Shown: piece after piece, positions 23,761 through 35,948 of the stretch
How positions within the stretch are numbered: the stretch's first letter is position 1
Layout of the letters: the number at the start of each line of letters is the position of its first letter
Source: Acanthochromis polyacanthus
Lineage: Eukaryota > Chordata > Actinopteri > Pomacentridae
Length of the DNA: 64,000 bases
Direction of reading: 5' to 3'
Assembly: GCF_021347895.1 (NCBI RefSeq)
Contig: NC_067117.1
Location: 35,222,067 to 35,286,066 of the forward strand
Notes under the pieces: model-generated
The model's database searches: none
What the model was told of the DNA's origin: nothing
What the model saw: the letters and a program-made list of their open reading frames with translations, nothing else
Program-made: the position numbers and the translations under genes

Positions 23761-26700
23761 TCCACTAAATACTGACTTGAAGCGGGTGAAAACTTATGCA
23801 GCTACCTTTTTTTTACATTTTAGTTTTTATTACCATGATTCAATGTTGAAAAGCAACAAAGGGGAAAAACTTCCAAGGGCTGTCAATACTTTGTATGAAC
23901 ACTACGCGACATGTAAAATGTGTCCTCTTTACTCTTTTAGTAAAATCTATTCCTTTGCAATAATTACAAGAAGAAAATGGTAGTGCATATGAAAAGCACC
24001 CCAATAGGAAAAGAGCATCAAACAGAGAAATTCATCCTTCACAAGTAAAATTCACACCAGAGCTGCCTTGCAAGCTGCTTGATGAAGTAACTGTGGTTTC
24101 TGTGTCGTGCTCAGGGACACTTCAGCGTGCAGAGGGACCAGGGATCAAATCACAAACCTTGCAACCAATGGACAACCCACTCTGCCACCCGAGCCACAGT
24201 TTACAATACAATATTAGCTGCTCGAGTGAAAAGCAGCTCAACTTTGTAAAAGTTAGAAATTAAATCAACACAGCAATGGCCACAAAGGTATATCAAGGAC
24301 TGATTAAAATAAGAAAAAAAACAAAACAAAACAAAAGCAAACAACACTGAAAAGAAATGCACAAAAAAGTTGATTCTTGCGTGTCTGCAGAGAGATTTTA
24401 TAAAAATGAGTTAAACCATTTATTGCTAATCTAAATGCATGAAGTCACTGCTGGTAAAGAAGGACATTTACCGATAGGAGAAGCATCGGCGCCTGTATTT
24501 TTAAAACAAATTTCCCTTGGGGAAACGGGTATGCCAACTAAAAAATGTTCATTTTACAAACTTTGACTATTATTTCTACAATATGCATGATTTTAACTTT
24601 TATTGTTATCACTTTGTAGCAAATGTATTTAATTTGCAAAAAGTGCTTCGGTATGTTAACTGTGCACAGACAGCTTGGCAGATACTGGCTACAACTTTTA
24701 GGAGAAATAATGAAATAACAAAATAAGTCCAATCAGCTTGCACTGGTTTTCATCTAATCTCTTTTTACAGGTTTATGGAAATGGGATCCATCATCTGGGA
24801 AGAGACGGGTGAACTGCGTTGGCAGCCTTGGGTGCATCTGGTCCTGCCAAATGTTGTCATTTTTCTTCACCGCTAGGACGTGATCATATGATCCAGTGAC
24901 CTCACCAACCTACTGCTTGCAGATACACTGTCTTACTACTCAACAGGCTCAGTGTCTTTGAAGGCTTCTCATGACTTTCTCCAAATGTAAAAGAGAATTT
25001 TACAGGCATCTTTTTTTTTCTTTTTTTTTTACACCGAGCATTGTCCTCCTACGCTTGTCAGGCCTTCTGTACTCACACTGCAGAGTTTACACTGATAATA
25101 GCGGTAGATTTACTGCTCAAAACTGATTAAAAACAAACAAACATTAGCTTTACTTCAGATAAAGGTGGAGAGAAAGAAGGCTTCTCATTTCTAGTCAGCA
25201 ACTGTCAAAATTTGACAACTGTCTGGCAGATTTTATCAGCTGCAGCAAGCTAATTAACCTAACATTAGGTCCAGGAGTTTTGGAAAAAGCTGACCGGCTG
25301 ATTTTTAAAAGAGGAACTTTGTAAAGCAGAGTTTAAAAATGCACTTGATGGCTCAATCCATCAAGACACTGTGCTGAAAGATGAACTCTTCTGTATGTTT
25401 GTTGCATGTTACACTGTGCAAAATGACAGATTACCTCATGATCAAAGCACGAACATACATTTGTAATCAATTGTTTACATATTTGATCACTTTCAGAGAC
25501 AGGAAATGCTGATGTCTTCGGGGTTAAGAGCTGGCAGAGGCTGATCACAGGTGCTGGGGCAGGAAGAGGGACTTAAGGAAATGGATTTTCACTAAGAAAA
25601 AGCTGCCTTCTTGTGAGGAATGTAGTTTCCAATATGGTCAAGAAGAATTTAAACTTACGATCGACAACAAACCAACAGAAAAGTGTTTTGTGGTCACTGT
25701 CATACCATAAATAAGCCATATCCTCTGTTCTCTGGGAGAGAATAAAACTGGAGTAGTTTTCTGTTTCTCTCCACTGCACTGGGTTACAAGTCAAAGCAGT
25801 ATTTCCACAGCAGACACTGAACTATTTTTGTGTGGATCAGTCTGACCACTTTCTACAAACAGAAAATATTTCCAACGTACAAACCAAACGAACAGCCAGT
25901 TCACTTTGAGGACTCATTTTGACAAAAAGTTGGATTAGAATGTTTTTCTCTACCTTTAAACCTTTCACTGAGGTATCAGCAATATAAGCAATTTAGGATC
26001 AAGACATACACTGGGCCTTCTCTGTCTGCTTGTTTTATTATTCTCCAGCAGGTGCACTCATCGTTTATGTGTGCTGGTCACTCTTTAATTCAGTTTAAAA
26101 GAGTCTTCAGGGTCCACATTTCCAGAAACTGTCAACCCCAGCTAGGACAATTTTAAATATCATTAATCCTAATGTACCTGTGGTGTCCAAGCTTAGAAAC
26201 ATTCTGTAAGGATGTGTTTAAAACTCTTCCATACTCCAAATTGTATTACTGAACTCCATCCTCTGGTAGCTCGAGATGGAGTAGTCAGTTGGATGCACAT
26301 CTGGATGCAACTAAATGTAATACTCCTGCTTTTTCAACTCTCCTTGTTATACGAGCGGTACTGCTGAGACGGAAGGAAGCTTCAACACCCACACTGTTGC
26401 TTGAGTGGCTTGAGAGCATAATGTGTTCTCTGAAGCTTGAGAAAGAGATTCACTGTGCTACACATGCATCTGATAAGAAATTTTACGATGTTTGGCGTCC
26501 TTTGTAACATACTTTCAGAGCTCCCTTGTGGTATCAGTATATGTTGCTGTGACTGACTTTCTTGCAAAATATCTCACGCACATATTGTAATTTTTTTATT
26601 TATTTGTTCCACCTCACATCTTAGTTTAAATTCCTACATTTCCCTTTGTATTCACTGCATTCTCTAACCAATTTTTAAACTTTACTGAGTTTAACAACTG

Positions 26701-27284
26701 GATAGTTCCTCTGTGTGAAAACCTTATTAACATTCACATTGTACAAAGACTCTTGGAAATCAGTGAATGAAAATACTGATGAAAAGGAAGGCTGAATATC
26801 ACTCTTTTTAGAGCCCCTTGCACAGGGTCTCAGCATACGGCGAAATCTCAAGGCTGACTGCAGACGTGCAGATTTGTGACTGCCATGATTGCATGATCAC
26901 TGTTCGGAGGTGGAGATTAACATACAGCTAATTGCTCACACTTCACTATCACTGCAGTAATGCTTTAAATAAAATCTGTGTGAAGCTCACAGTATATGTG
27001 TTACATAGAAGTGTTTGAGGCTGCACCTTTGAGATCTGTAGAAACTATCATGGGGCTTTCTGTGGCTGCTGGGGAGCTCTGGATTCTGACTGCTGTTCTT
27101 GTCTGCAGTCGGCCTGTGTTTGGCAGATATCATGACAGCTTTTCTTGTTGCATCACACAACACCACAGGGTTCGTAGCTGATACACCTGCACTCCAGGTA
27201 ACAACTGTTGTTATCATTTTTCATATAGCTGTTTCATAGTTTGGACCATCTAAAGTAAAAAAAACAAGACATTTGTGAGTCCCC
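23761..27284. other. Gene-free stretch with minor repeats
   Basis: A short dispersed repeat (TCGTGCTCAGGGACACTTCAG ... CACTCTGCCACCCGAGCC) lies at about 24102-24200 and resembles part of 40273-40518. T- and A-rich runs occur at 24310-24345 and 25010-25030. I see no exon with splice-site support. Several frames of 60-86 residues have no recognised domain. Confidence 0.4.
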
Positions 27285-27293
27285 TCATTGAGG

Positions 27294-28111
27294 TAGTCTG
27301 GGAATACCCAGACTGCCTGTGCACTCATTGTCATTTCGTTTACTAGGCAGTCTGGCGACCTGGGGTTGAATTTGTCCCTGAGTCAGGGATCCAATCACAG
27401 GACGGGGAGGGACAGTTAGACGATGACGCACACTAAGCGACTACGCGCAATGCATGATGGGTTGTTTGAGAAGAAGCGTTACCTTTGTTGTCGTGTTTCC
27501 GAAGGAACAAGCTAGTGGACTCGGTGGGTTTGGGCAGGTCTTTTTCAAAGTCCTCGGTGTCTTGGACGGGGTGGGTTCACGTTGTCTTTTCGATACGCTG
27601 CTTAACCGGACGTTCTCTTCCCATTGCCTGAATAAAGGAAAGTCTTTTTCAAGCCGACCGAGTGTGGAGGTGCAGCGCTGGCAGCATCTGTTTGACTGCT
27701 CCGGCTCCGGGGTGACTATCAGGTCCATCATCGCTAACCTATCTGATATGGTCGGCGTTGTTTTTGACACAAACATATCTGTGGAGTGTGCATAAACACG
27801 GGGTCCACTTTCCCTCATGTTTACTTTACATAAACGGCAAGAATCGTCCGGCGACATGGCGAAAGAAGCAAACACATGAGCAAACACAGCAATGATTCTT
27901 TTTCGTGGTGCTGCCGTCGCTCTGCATTTACGTCAGCGGCTAGCAGTGACACGATTGGCTGTGAGCTTCAACTGCCCCAGACTGACTGACATATGCAGCG
28001 CCCAATCAACGGCTGTGGAAAATTTTAAACTGCTCCACCCCTACAAGAAAATGAATAGCAGGTACCCAGCCTGTATCTCACTTGAGATTCAGGCTGGTGG
28101 TAGCCAGCCTA
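27294..28111. mobile_element. MULE-like element with 9-bp target duplication, 818 bp
   Basis: The left end TAGTCTGGGAATACCCAGACT and right end AGGCTGGTGGTAGCCAGCCTA are imperfect inverted copies, and each is itself a small hairpin. TCATTGAGG flanks both ends (27285-27293, 28112-28120), a perfect 9-bp duplication as in Mutator-like elements. The interior is GC-richer than the surroundings and holds one good exon-like frame on the minus strand (27483-27857). No transposase is present. The superfamily call rests on duplication length only. Confidence 0.6.
27483..27857 (-). CDS. ZAD-like zinc-finger exon inside a mobile element
   Basis: The minus-strand frame starts at ATG 27855-27857; the upstream in-frame GTG is less likely. 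It runs 125 codons to a donor-like site AAAG|GTAACG, so the exon ends at 27483 in phase 0; reading through instead gives a stop at 27441. Residues 7-10 are C-R-L-C and about 50 residues later C-C-Q-R-C follows, then a helix-like STLGRLEKDFPLFRQWEENV. This C-x2-C ... C-x2-C plus helix layout is that of ZAD domains, which mediate dimerisation of zinc-finger proteins. The C-terminal third is basic and Pro/Thr-rich (KRQREPTPSKTPRTLKK). The frame is undamaged. It is probably the first coding exon of a multicopy element-borne gene; downstream exons are absent. The function is unknown. Confidence 0.5.
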
Positions 28112-28124
28112 TCATTGAGGTGCA

Positions 28125-29430
28125 ATATGCAGTTGACAACAGTTTTTTGGAACACTCTCAGAAAACCACCTAAAACAGACTTTCACTGTCAAATACAGTT
28201 CATACACAAAACTTGGATTTACTATTAACTCGAAGAAGACCCAAAATTGTCTACCTACCTTTATCAGCATGATACAAATCAGATGCAACCTGACAAAAGA
28301 AGTCTGGAAACAGCAGAACACTTTTCAGATCCTTGAAGTCACCTTGCTCACTAGAAAACTAATGGCAAGATCTAACATTGTCTTAAATGTGCTAGAACAT
28401 CTTTAGGGTGGGGTTGCATAGTGGGAAAGTGGTTAGCACTTTCGTCTTGCAGCTAGAAGATCACGTCTCGGCTTTCTCTTGACCTTTCTGCCTGGAGTTT
28501 GCATGTTCTCAGTGTGCATGTGTGGGTCTTCTCTGGGTAATCCGGCTTCCTCCTACCATCCAAAAATACGTTGAGGTTAATTAATTACTCTAAATTGCCC
28601 GTAGGTGTGAATGCAGTTGTGATTGTTTGTCTGAATGTGTAGCTCTGCGACAGACTGGTGACCTGTCCAGGGTGTCCCCTGCTTTCGCACAAGTCAGCTG
28701 GGATAGGCTCTGGTCCTCTGCAACCCTAATGAGCATTGAGTGGTGTATAGAGAATGGATGAATGGATGGATCTTTAGGGTGTATCCATCGGAAGACACAA
28801 AAAAGGTTTGCGTACAATGGAGAATGGATCCCAGCATTTCTGTATACAGCAGAAACCTGAACAACGTCTGGAGAAGTTACATCAATGCTGTCTTTGAAAC
28901 ATCTTAAATATCATCTAGGAGGATAAAGAACCAATGATGAAGCTAAACGATGAAAAAAACAACAAAATTTATATCAATTGAAATGGAAGACTGATATTGG
29001 TTGAATCAAAGATTGCTGAAACAAATTTTCTACTCCCAGCGTAAAGAAGATTAATGTAAAAGAGACAGACAACAGAAGAGATTAAATGTCATCATGACAG
29101 CGTCATACAGAAATGTAAAGCTGACATCAACAACCTGGAAATCAATGCCAAGGACAGGAGACTGTGGCTAACCATTTTAGTAGACGCCATAGCAACTTTC
29201 AAAGACAACAGATGTGCAAAATTATAAAAAACAAGAAGAAAACAGAAAAATAGGCAGAAGCAACTAAAGTCTGATCTGCCACCTGTCCTGAAAGCAGAAG
29301 AACATTCAAAGCTAAGACTGGTCCTGCCACCTGAAAGTCCACAAAGGCATTGCAGAACCAGGACCATCATCCTCAACGTTGATGGAAAGCCACGGGGACA
29401 AGCGAAGCAGAATCTCAATTGAGTGTAATC
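28125..29430 (+). pseudogene. Non-LTR retrotransposon (LINE) reverse-transcriptase relic
   Basis: Scattered, frameshifted segments resemble the C-terminal half of a LINE reverse transcriptase. Examples are a GFTINSKKTQ-like motif at about 28213-28245, sequence echoing the family's ETWTLYRRHIKKLE and CLRRILGIKWQD region at about 28850-28930, and a W-x-x-x-A-x-D-R-like stretch at about 29130-29170. Many stops and indels break it. It is split by a SINE (28411-28769). The clade cannot be resolved by eye. Confidence 0.5.
28411..28769 (+). mobile_element. tRNA-like SINE with 12-bp target duplication
   Basis: Flanked by ATCTTTAGGGTG on both sides (28399-28410 and 28770-28781). Head GTGGTTAGCACTTTCGTC, body CCTGGAGTTTGCATGTTCTC and ACCTGTCCAGGGTGTCCCC, tail GAATGGATGAATGGATGG. 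The clean duplication proves retroposition and fixes both ends of this family. Confidence 0.88.
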
Positions 29431-30298
29431 GCTTAATGCGTTTATTGTTTTTCAGTTCCATGCTGTTGTTATTCATGACTGTAGATTTCAAATACTATAT
29501 TTGAAATGGAATCTAAACCCTTCAGACCCTTTTCTGTTTAACTTCTCAGACTCACTGCTGCTCTGTATGTGAATTCAAGTTGCTTAACACATCTTTAAAT
29601 TCTATACGTGAAGTCAGACTTGGAAAAGTTTTATCTGCAGCTTTGCTTTTAAACTGACCACTGAATGATGCTTTCCCCACATCTCCTAAACCCTTATCTG
29701 CCCTGGCTTAGCTTTGTCACTTAAAGGGAAAAAATGGCCAAAGTTTTTGTCAGCAAAGACCAAATAATGTCTTCCTGTCTCTCAGTTCTTTCTGACTTTG
29801 ACAGCCTGTCTGGGGCCTTTTGTTCCTATTGAAGATTGAAATCCGTAAAAGCAGGTCATAGAGGTTCATTTTTACAACAGATCAAATAACTGCTGGCCAT
29901 TGTGGGTTTTGGTAAAATATATTCCCAGGAGTAAATAGTGTATTTGGTAGGGACTATTTTCAGCTGCGGATTATTATGCATTTTATATTTTACTACAACA
30001 AGACAGTGCGCTGTATGTTCAGTCAACTTAAAATAAACTACAGTGCCCCTGTTTATCAAAATAAATTAAAATGTCACCAAATCAAAAAAAATGGAGCTCT
30101 GGTACTGTAATGGTGTGGTATCGCCTTTCTCTTTTGAAATAGTGACTTAACATTTTGGGAAATAAGCTTATTTGTTCAGACCCCAAAATGAGGCTCCGTG
30201 GCACAGAAAAATACAATTATTGAAGCTTTGGTGACTTAACCAATGGTTTTTAGCAGGGCAAGTTTATTCTTGATTTTGTTTTCTCCATGGGATTTTTT
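29431..30298. other. Gene-free spacer
   Basis: No gene, RNA gene or named repeat recognised. Confidence 0.4.
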
Positions 30299-30475
30299 TA
30301 AAGTCATTTTTTTTGGCTTTATTAGATAGACATAGTTGAGAGGCAAGACAGGAAAGTAGGAAGAAGAGAGTGGGGGCATGCAGTAAAGGGCCATGAGCTA
30401 GAATCAAACCCAGGCCTGGCCAGGGACTATAGTCTCTTTTCATGGGTTGCTTGTTCAACCAGTTGATCCTTCTGT
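30299..30475 (-). repeat. Teleost dispersed repeat with TTTATT / CATGCAGTAAAGGGCC motifs
   Basis: The sequence GGCTTTATTAGATAGACATAGTTGAGAGG ... GGGGGCATGCAGTAAAGGGC ... AATCAAACCCAGG is a pattern I recognise from many fish genomes. The AATC(A/G)AACCC-type word looks like the complement of a tRNA-derived B box. A related fragment lies at 55389-55480. Confidence 0.5.
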
Positions 30476-31921
30476 AAGCCCCTTCGTGGGATTTTTTGAC
30501 AAAGAAAGAAATAACGATTACCCTCATACTCATCTGAGTTCAGTGAAAGTCCATAGTTGGCAGTATGTGCTAAACTCAGGTGAGAGTGCTTCATTTTCAT
30601 TTTCTATTTTTTCCACATTTTCACAGCTACACTGTTGGTTCAAAACAGCAACACAAGCACATTATTAACCAGAGCATGAACCCTTGGTCTGACCTGGAAA
30701 ATGCACCTGGATTGACGTTTCTTTGGATGAAAAACATCTGTCTGAAAATGATTCTTTGGATGACACAACAGATGGGAACATTCCTATGATGAGTCTAAGC
30801 AAGAACACGTGACAAGGGAATTTATAACTCTTTTCCAGCAAAGCCTCCTTTTGATGAACGTCTCATTTTAATGAAGAGATGATGGATGAAGGTTGGAAAA
30901 AGCCTATATATGTGACTGTTTAGGCAAAAAGAGGGATATGAGGGTTTCTCAACCCCATTCTTCACACAGTGAGGTGTAATGGTACGGAGTGAAAGGTTTT
31001 AATGGCTTTCAGTTGTTATTATTCTCTGTGTTATGACAGCTTGATTGGGCCTGCAGTCTTCTTTCATTGCCGTTCCATTTGCATGCGCCTCCCTTTGCCT
31101 CCTTCCAGAGCTTCGTGTTGTTATGGTAATTTTCATGAAGTAGATTGCATCTAGCTGGCTGCTTCACTTGGGTCCTGTCTGTGAGAGAAGCCTGGAGCAA
31201 CAGCATAATAATCATAATGAACACATCAGAACAATGCCAGAGCAAAATATCACGCACACCAGACACCAGAGCTGTTTCAGTGACCACCGTGGTTACCTAA
31301 GTAACTAATTGTGAAAGCAGACGAAGCTGTAGATCTCTGTTTTGCCCTCAGGTGCTGTGTTTTCATTTGAGTTTCAGGTTGTACTTTGAGTCATTTCACT
31401 CATGCCTAAAGGCGTGCAAAAACCCTGCAGCTCTACTGTGTGCAAGTTTACTGTTAGGGTTATATTCTGGGTTCATTTAACAACTGAGGCATCGTTATTC
31501 AAGTTTTATAGTGTAGTTTTACCATAAATAGCATATGTTTGTTATTAGTACTTTATCCTTCTGCGTGGATTTTCTGAGATTTCTTCAAATCTGTCCTGTT
31601 ACTGGTATTTTGGGAAAGTTTTTCCTCATCTACACTGAATTTCTAAAAACAGTGAGCATTGTGTTGTATATCTGTTTGATGCAAAGGGTGACGTTGGGCA
31701 ATAATAAGACTGACATGACTTACTGTAAAGCATGGAAATGTCTAATTAGTGCTCTGAGATATTCCAGCAAAATGAAGGACTGAAAGCACATCAAATACCT
31801 AAGCACTGGGCAAATGCAAGGCAATTAATCATTTCATTTTCAAAATTTACTAAATTATTGTTGACAAAAACCAAAACTAAAGGAAGGGCCAGCTCGTACT
31901 AATCTGGAGCATCTCTCTCTG
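30476..31921. other. Gene-free spacer
   Basis: No exon or repeat that I can name. The frames at 30447-30789 and 31009-31287 show no domain. Confidence 0.4.
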
Positions 31922-31935
31922 TGTTTCACTGACTT

Positions 31936-32116
31936 CCATCCATCCATTCTCTATACATCGCTTTATCCTCACTTGGGTTGCGGGGGTGCTGGAGCCTATC
32001 CCAGCTGACTTGGGCGAAGGCAGGGGACACCCTGGACAGGTCGCCAGTCTGTCGCAGGGCTACATATACAGACAAACAAGCACACTCACATTCACACCTA
32101 TGGACAACTTAGAATA
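31936..32116 (-). mobile_element. 5'-truncated SINE copy with 14-bp target duplication
   Basis: TGTTTCACTGACTT flanks both sides (31922-31935, 32117-32130). The copy begins with the (ATGG)n tail on the minus strand and lacks the tRNA-like head, a truncation typical of target-primed reverse transcription. Confidence 0.88.
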
Positions 32117-32130
32117 TGTTTCACTGACTT

Positions 32131-34390
32131 GAATTTTGAAAAGCTGCAGGGCTGCTTAACGAAACTCTGCTCTACGTCACAAAACAGGAGAAAGTTTATT
32201 TCACCACTCACCTAAAAATATGATACTTGATTGTTTTAGGTGGGGAAGTGCTTTAAGTGTCTTTAGACTTAAAATGCAAACAGAAAAGCTGGCGGTTGGT
32301 TTTACAGTTATATGACCAAAATTGTTGTGTCTTATTGAAATCATGTATTTTATTGTATTAATTGTGTTTCTTCTCTTACTGAATGGAATTGATTTTACTT
32401 TATAACTATATTTTTTTAACCAAGTGTTATTGAGTCAATTTACTACATAATATTTGAATATGAATCTTACACTGTTGTTGGGCTCATATTGTATTAATTT
32501 GAAAATGTGCAATGTATTAATATTATAATTTTTTGAAACGATTAATAGGGTCATTTCAGAATTTGGAGGACATTTGGGCTCTAAAATTTTCGAAAACTAA
32601 ACCTTCTCTTTTACAATTTTCTGCTACATATTCATCAATAATAGATAATAAACTATCAAAGACTTGTTTGGCTCAGCTTACACATCAATGGTATCATTTT
32701 TGTTCCATATTTTATTTGTTGTTTGCTAACCCTACTCTAACCACACTAACAGGGTTGCTAATCCATGCTAATGTTAACTTTTTCTCAGCAGTAGAAGCTA
32801 GATATTTAGCTAGCTGTTACTGCTGACAAAGAGGACAAACCTTCTGATGGAAAACAGCAAAGAAAAAAGTAAAACGAATTTGTCTTGTCCTGATAATATG
32901 AGGTAGAATGAGACGTTCAATCAAGTCTGCCAGTGTTATGAAAATATGAAAAATAGAAGAGAGGACACAGCTTTATTCTACCCATTCTTTTGGAAAACTG
33001 ATGATGTTAATTCCAGCGTATCATGTGATTCACTGTTTTCTTCTTCTTCTGCCAGGTGAAAATGTTAACAGGGTTGTTGTGAGACACACGTTCCATGCCT
33101 GATAATTACTTTTTAAAATATTATACTGATTAAAACATTTTTCCCACAATTACAAGAGACGTCAATGAAAAAATTGTAACAAGAAAGGAGGTTTAGGTTT
33201 CATTTGAATGTTTTAATTTGAAACTCAATTTGTTATCATTGGGGTGGGACAAGAGAAAAATGGTATTGTAGAGTGAACTCCAGACTTATTTGGTATTTTA
33301 AAAAATATTTTCAAGCATTCTTTTCTCATAGTTTTTTTTTTTTTTTAATTTTTGTTTAGCTTTGGTCTCAGGACAAGTAAATTTACACTTACTGCATGTT
33401 TTAGTATTTTGTACATGGACTATTTGATGGGTGGGACGCAAAATGTCCTCCAATTCTGGAATGACCCACTAATGTTTGGCAGTCAAAAAAAAAAATTGGA
33501 TATTGATATGTCTGCAAATTTTCTTTTCATTCCCCATCTCACTCCTGCAATCATGAAAACTAATCAGAACTAATACAAAATCCAGTTGAGTCCATTTTCC
33601 TTGGTTCAAGTCAGCTTAGCTTGCTAGAATCCGGCATCGTCTTTGCTAAAACTAACAGATATTAATGGAAACTTAAATTCAAACAGCGCCTCTCAATTAC
33701 GGTAATGTAATACGGTATTTCAAACAAGATTGTGTTTTCTGTATGTGCAGCAGTCTCCTTCGGGCGTTCTTCATCTGACCTGTGGCTTTCACTCAGTGAG
33801 TTTACTCGAGAGTCTTGAGCAGGCGAGTGCTACTCTTGAAGGAATGATAACACGAGTTTGCACAGAAGCTTGAAAACTAATTCAAAACTGCAATTGCCCT
33901 TGAGTTAGACCCGTGGAGTGCAGATAATAATCTCCAACAACTCAGTTAAACAGTCACAGACTATTTTGCTGTCTTGGCCAACACCGAAAAACCAGACGAC
34001 TACTGTGTGTCAGTCATACAAGCATGAGGCATTGTGTTTATCTTTGTTTTTTTGCTGTAAATCTTACATTGTGTCCTATCCAATGGACTGCTCCTCTATG
34101 ATGAATCTCATGCAAGAAATATTCCAACAATTGCAAATTAATTATCACAAGAAAAATCCCATCTCCACACATCTCTAAAAGCCTATTCAACACAACTGAA
34201 AAAAAATCTGCCTTTATTTAGAGCTTTTCCTTCTTCTCAGTGAAACTGCAGCTTCCCTCCAGCCTTGTGTGCTTCTGCACACTTTGCTCAAAGCTCTGTT
34301 CATGTGTATACACTGCTGAAGTGTACGTTTGCATATTTGTTTGTATGTCTGCAGGCTTATTTGTTTTTGCGCTACAGTATGTATTTGTTT

Positions 34391-34393
<3 letters not shown>
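32131..34393. other. Gene-free AT-rich spacer
   Basis: No gene recognised. A 17-base T run lies near 33331-33347. The short frames have no domain. Confidence 0.4.

Positions 34394-34442
<49 letters not shown>
34394..34442 (+). repeat. (GT)n microsatellite
   Basis: About 24 uninterrupted GT dinucleotides; apparent Val-Cys or Thr-His proteins here are artefacts. Confidence 0.97.
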
Positions 34443-34444
<2 letters not shown>

Positions 34445-35552
34445 CAGGGGTTCATGAACCACAGCACCTGACTCAGGGCCAGTGACGAGTAGCTGCCATC
34501 TGCTCAGCCCTGAGGGAGTCCACCAGTCACCCAGAGCTGCTCGGTCCTAACAGGTAGCCCGTCTGACATCTCCAACTCATCTCCAAACCACCAAACAGCA
34601 AATAATGAGGGGCAGACAGCTGGCCAATGGACCCTGAGTATGCCTCCCACCCCCCACCACCACCACCACCAGGAAAACTGTCAGAAGTGCCTGCTGAGCT
34701 TTTCAGCAATGTAAGCAGTTCTGTGGAGGTAGGCAGTTTTAATGGCTGTGGCCGGCTACTCTCTCATCAAAGGCGGGAACATCCATGCATCATGCAGCAT
34801 CCGCTCTCTGACCACATGCTTTTTTAACTCCAAAGGCAGGAATCGAACATGACTCACATAATGAAGCTTCCCGTGTAAAACAAAGGATCAGTATCACAGC
34901 CTTTGAGCCCTCCAACATGTGTGGTTGCACTATGCTGCCTACAGATGGCGATGTTTCAAAGGAAACTTGTGCAGGCTGCTGCGTGCAATTTATCTTGACT
35001 TCTGAATGGAAATAAAACGCAGTGGATTCATTGTAAAATGTGTGAATGCTTACAGAACTTTGTAATTCTAAAGCTGGGGCTGTTTCCATTTGACTGTCTG
35101 GCTGAGTGAGTGATCCTAACCGGCTGCTGTGATCTGATTTGGTTTCACTTGAGAAGATGTGTGGATAAATACAACCCATTGGTGCATGTGGAAGTCTGTA
35201 ATTTCCCAGATGCATAAAGATAGCTATCATTTGACAAATAAGCCTATTATGGACATTGACATTATCTCCATCCTGTGTGCTGTTGATAACACAGACAGCC
35301 TGGATTCAGTGTCAACTCTTCATTATTCACATTGATAATTTATTAGCAATAATAATTATTAATATTCGTCTTCTTTGATGCATATATAGAAACTTGGGTG
35401 AGCCTACTTTGTGTCTAAAAGGCATAAAAATGAATTGCAACGCTCTCAAGTTGTGCCAATGGATGACGCGACGGAGGTTGGGTCTAAAAGCGCACACTGT
35501 ACGTGAGGTGCAAGTGAACTGATGGGTGACTTCATGTAGCACCGGCATCCAC
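34443..35552. other. Upstream sequence of the plxna2 candidate promoter
   Basis: No exon recognised. A short CCACC-rich purine/pyrimidine strand bias lies at 34645-34672. Confidence 0.4.
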
Positions 35553-35570
35553 ACGCACACACACACTCAT

Positions 35571-35608
<38 letters not shown>
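35553..35608 (+). repeat. (AC)n microsatellite
   Basis: About 19 perfect CA units at 35570-35608, preceded by interrupted CACACGCACAC. It lies just upstream of the candidate plxna2 5' exon. Confidence 0.93.
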
Positions 35609-35659
35609 CCACAGAGGGAGAGACGTAGAGGGAGAGAGAAAGGGATGTTATGTGGCAGC

Positions 35660-35948
35660 CTGTTACAGAAATGATCAATCCCTGAACGCGGCGGGCGGGT
35701 CACTTGATCCGGTCTCCTTCTCAGCGACTGACGGGGAGATGCTCACTGCTGTCCAGATGTGCGTCGCGTCAGTGTAGAATAAATTAACTCGCAGTTCTTC
35801 TCGCTGTAGCTTCTTTGGTGTCCACACACATTTACAGACTGACTGGCTGACTGGCTGGCTGGCTGAGACGCGGGACGTTTCCTCCCTACAATCCCTGCGA
35901 AATAACCCGCTCTGCGCTCCTCATGAATGAGTCTCCTGCTATTTCAAG
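35660..35948 (+). promoter_or_regulatory. Candidate plxna2 promoter and 5' non-coding exon
   Basis: CpG frequency rises sharply here (GAACGCGGCGGGCGGGTC, GTGCGTCGCGTC, GAGACGCGGGACG) and continues to about 36230, unlike the surrounding DNA. The stretch ends TATTTCAAG|GTGAGT at 35948/35949, a consensus splice donor. The next convincing acceptor on this strand that leads into a gene is the plxna2 coding exon at 50191, so this would be a 5' UTR exon joined over a 14.2-kb intron. A small tandem CTGACTGGCTGG repeat lies at 35841-35866. The transcription start is not visible. Intervening UTR exons are possible. Confidence 0.4.

Noticed and set aside
34214..34485. Thr-His and Val-Cys repeat proteins
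   Set aside because: Produced by the (GT)n tract.
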